A stretch of DNA of 5,638 bases from Deltaproteobacteria bacterium UBA2385. Lineage in GTDB: Bacteria > Myxococcota_A > UBA796 > UBA2385. Location of the stretch: NCBI GenBank assembly GCA_002343455.1, contig DDSR01000019.1:1-5638 (forward strand). Direction: 5' to 3'. The position numbers were made by a program, and so were the translations under genes. This document shows, one piece after another, positions 5,501-5,638 of the stretch. The notes beneath the pieces were generated by a model. The model made no database searches. It saw nothing but the letters and a program-made list of their open reading frames with translations, and was not told the DNA's origin. Numbering within the stretch: the first letter of the stretch is position 1; the number at the start of each line of letters is the position of its first letter.

Positions 5501-5638
5501 ACCCGCACGGAGCGCGCCTCGGCCGCGCCGCCGTCGCTGCCGCCGTCGCCCGTGGGGTCCCCGCCCCCGTCGCCCGTGATGTCGCCGCCCCCGTCGCCCG
5601 TGGGGTCCCCGCCCCCGTCGCCGGTCCCGCCGCCGTCG
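2530..5638 (-). CDS. Large secreted protein, probable lipoprotein, with Gly/Asp linker, Ig-like regions and C-terminal di-haem c-type cytochrome part; N-terminus outside window
   Basis: The frame is open to the right edge, so the GTG at 5508 is internal; 1035 residues are visible. Numbering below counts from that GTG. Before it lie 43 residues of Gly/Asp linker built from DGGGDPTG repeats, the type of spacer that follows a lipobox Cys in myxobacterial lipoproteins; signal and lipobox are not in view. Residues 1-60 look like a bacterial Ig-like or carboxypeptidase-regulatory-like fold (EATLILQG, VTDESGQASAVLEL), and beta-rich segments recur to about 620. The C-terminal third has DLGFIRDM (701-708), VCMYVTNY (718-725), and two covalent haem sites, CMNCH (789-793) and CLLCH (915-919), with MPHA (951-954) offering a Met ligand for one haem. 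Fourteen further cysteines suit disulfides outside the cytoplasm. Electron transfer or haem sensing at the cell surface is inferred; no partner is visible and I do not recognise a named family. Confidence 0.85.
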   Translation of the reverse strand, partial: DGGGTGDGGGDPTGDGGGDITGDGGGDPTGDGGSDGGAAEARSVRVHLSLHLREDGNLTQAIPEATLILQGSEGSRILLPEVTDESGQASAVLELGDEEWTGCWILPGETEGCGEPLEIDEDGEIRAWLGVDWDDSHMIKGRLTLGDGRTYCSGVGMLASCGFTQDAARPKVWGESPYYYWYAETSLTRPNRSGDYLLDGAARVATVYAEGGAGAEAEAGITASRAVDLSLPIPVPRLYSTLVESTETEAQLYLSAVLAQTEGDALAHSFVPPSEAFTALRSYSNGRTTDIGSREALVSLRREPGDKTILVCGETDHFLVACDTPRVYPAEDASVLLSSAALAGRRLSPHGEAVPPEGEEELLDSERPQAWLSPGFYWLNGPDLAPSSVHIPDDASASLLRDVAPCLAEAELADTALMERSSGGGATTWTASDGSFSLRIPDRTVYIGREALPDTAVPRLSIVSGASSQPLETVGQSPELSALSPLSTVWLSFDDEDGNPLDARIVPSDAPVQLKVALGHDWSGERQVALWTGPGPDTKLDEPVWQGTGELATVVDGYASFEVDALGWMTVAEPYSPGCVTVYADQWSGYTTVYGTWTSASGQTVSRSWPIHQAPIHLGGLPLGQSVTLSLGGVCEPDPSTARTVSVGKTSAALPWNLGPEAECTEVVLPELPTVPAPAWLTRHRLEPVTVGSTSLSADDLAQSYYDTIDPDGLATTLSDWKDNVCGWPSGIGDVQATYQNRSDLGFIRDMFSYTGSDGRVCMYVTNYADFAAFLAGQPIATVAMDWAPDPLDKSATPEFFTRFYVFDAAGTSRLTSIDLDGTGPRAVPQLCMNCHGGDHISSQDVASAGWSGWGDVGASFIPFDAGSYGYLDTLPGGGPSGIDAASQEAAFRELNEAVLRTLDDPETRSLVHLWYGSSASTTNVLPTTSPDFHAVPAGWAGSADDQDVYQDVVSKHCLLCHMSHADYVDFDSASELQQWGSMVHYDICEQRLMPHALRTFQNLYQQVSPHPTALLGDYLGTGAKYDPWADGCSF
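2752..2766 (-). other. c-type haem attachment motif 2 (CLLCH)
   Basis: On the minus strand the codons read Cys-Leu-Leu-Cys-His, 126 residues after the first haem motif. A downstream RLMPHALRTF segment (ATG codon at 2656-2658) supplies a Met placed as a distal ligand would be in a class I-like fold, about 32 residues after the His. Confidence 0.78.
3130..3144 (-). other. c-type haem attachment motif 1 (CMNCH)
   Basis: On the minus strand the codons read Cys-Met-Asn-Cys-His, followed by Gly-Gly-Asp-His. CxxCH is the covalent haem attachment signature of cytochromes c: the two Cys bind the haem vinyl groups and the His is the proximal iron ligand. The following CHGG is common in real cytochrome c domains. 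Confidence 0.8.
5549..5638 (-). repeat. 24-bp tandem repeat encoding (DGGGDPTG)n linker
   Basis: Three complete 24-bp units lie at 5549-5572, 5573-5596 and 5597-5620, followed by an 18-bp degenerate piece to the window edge. The first and third units are identical; the second differs by a few bases (Pro to Ile and one synonymous change). Read on the minus strand in the frame of the haem protein, the unit gives the octapeptide DGGGDPTG. The array is in frame, so copy-number change would lengthen or shorten the linker without breaking the gene. It probably continues beyond the window. Confidence 0.9.

Noticed and set aside
5549..5638. Gly/Asp repeats as RTX calcium-binding nonapeptides
   Set aside because: The period is eight residues (DGGGDPTG), not the nine-residue GGxGxDxUx pattern, and there is no hydrophobic residue at the required place. 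A flexible linker fits better.
5549..5638. Tandem repeats as a CRISPR array
   Set aside because: Units are contiguous with no spacers, in frame with a coding region and highly GC-rich.

Overview
The window is a GC-rich piece of bacterial chromosome. It resembles Myxococcota or a related delta-proteobacterial lineage. This is an inference from the high GC, the dense packing with an ATGA overlap, and above all the large extracytoplasmic haem protein whose N-terminus is a Gly/Asp-rich linker, a layout common in myxobacterial lipoproteins. No rRNA, tRNA, CRISPR array or intact mobile element is visible.

Layout. (1) Positions 2-814, plus strand: the 3' part of an E2-type (dihydrolipoamide) acyltransferase. 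It enters from the left edge in the middle of its peripheral subunit-binding domain and has a full catalytic domain with the HxxxDG motif. (2) Positions 811-1053, plus strand: a free-standing 80-residue acyl carrier protein whose ATG overlaps the E2 stop (ATGA). (3) Positions 1054-1144: a 91-bp gap holding the most AT-rich patch of the window, a short direct repeat and a small hairpin. (4) Positions 1145-2584, plus strand: a complete 479-residue YbjT-like atypical SDR protein with a C-terminal DUF2867-type region. (5) Positions 2530-5638, minus strand: a large secreted protein of more than 1000 residues. It has a repetitive Gly/Asp linker, beta-rich Ig-like regions and a C-terminal part with two CxxCH haem motifs. 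Its N-terminus lies beyond the right edge. It converges on the YbjT-like gene and the two coding regions overlap by 55 bp.

How the genes relate. The E2 and ACP genes are almost certainly one transcriptional and probably translationally coupled unit. The most interesting idea in the window is that an E2 acyltransferase hands an acyl group from its lipoyl arm to the adjacent ACP, as proposed for PDH-like/ACP systems in some natural-product pathways. The YbjT-like gene could be read through from this unit or have its own promoter in the gap. The haem protein is an independent, oppositely oriented gene.

Limits. Both edge genes are truncated, so the lipoyl domain of the E2 and the signal peptide or lipobox of the haem protein are expected but not seen. 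All family assignments come from reading motifs and remembered family patterns, with no database search.
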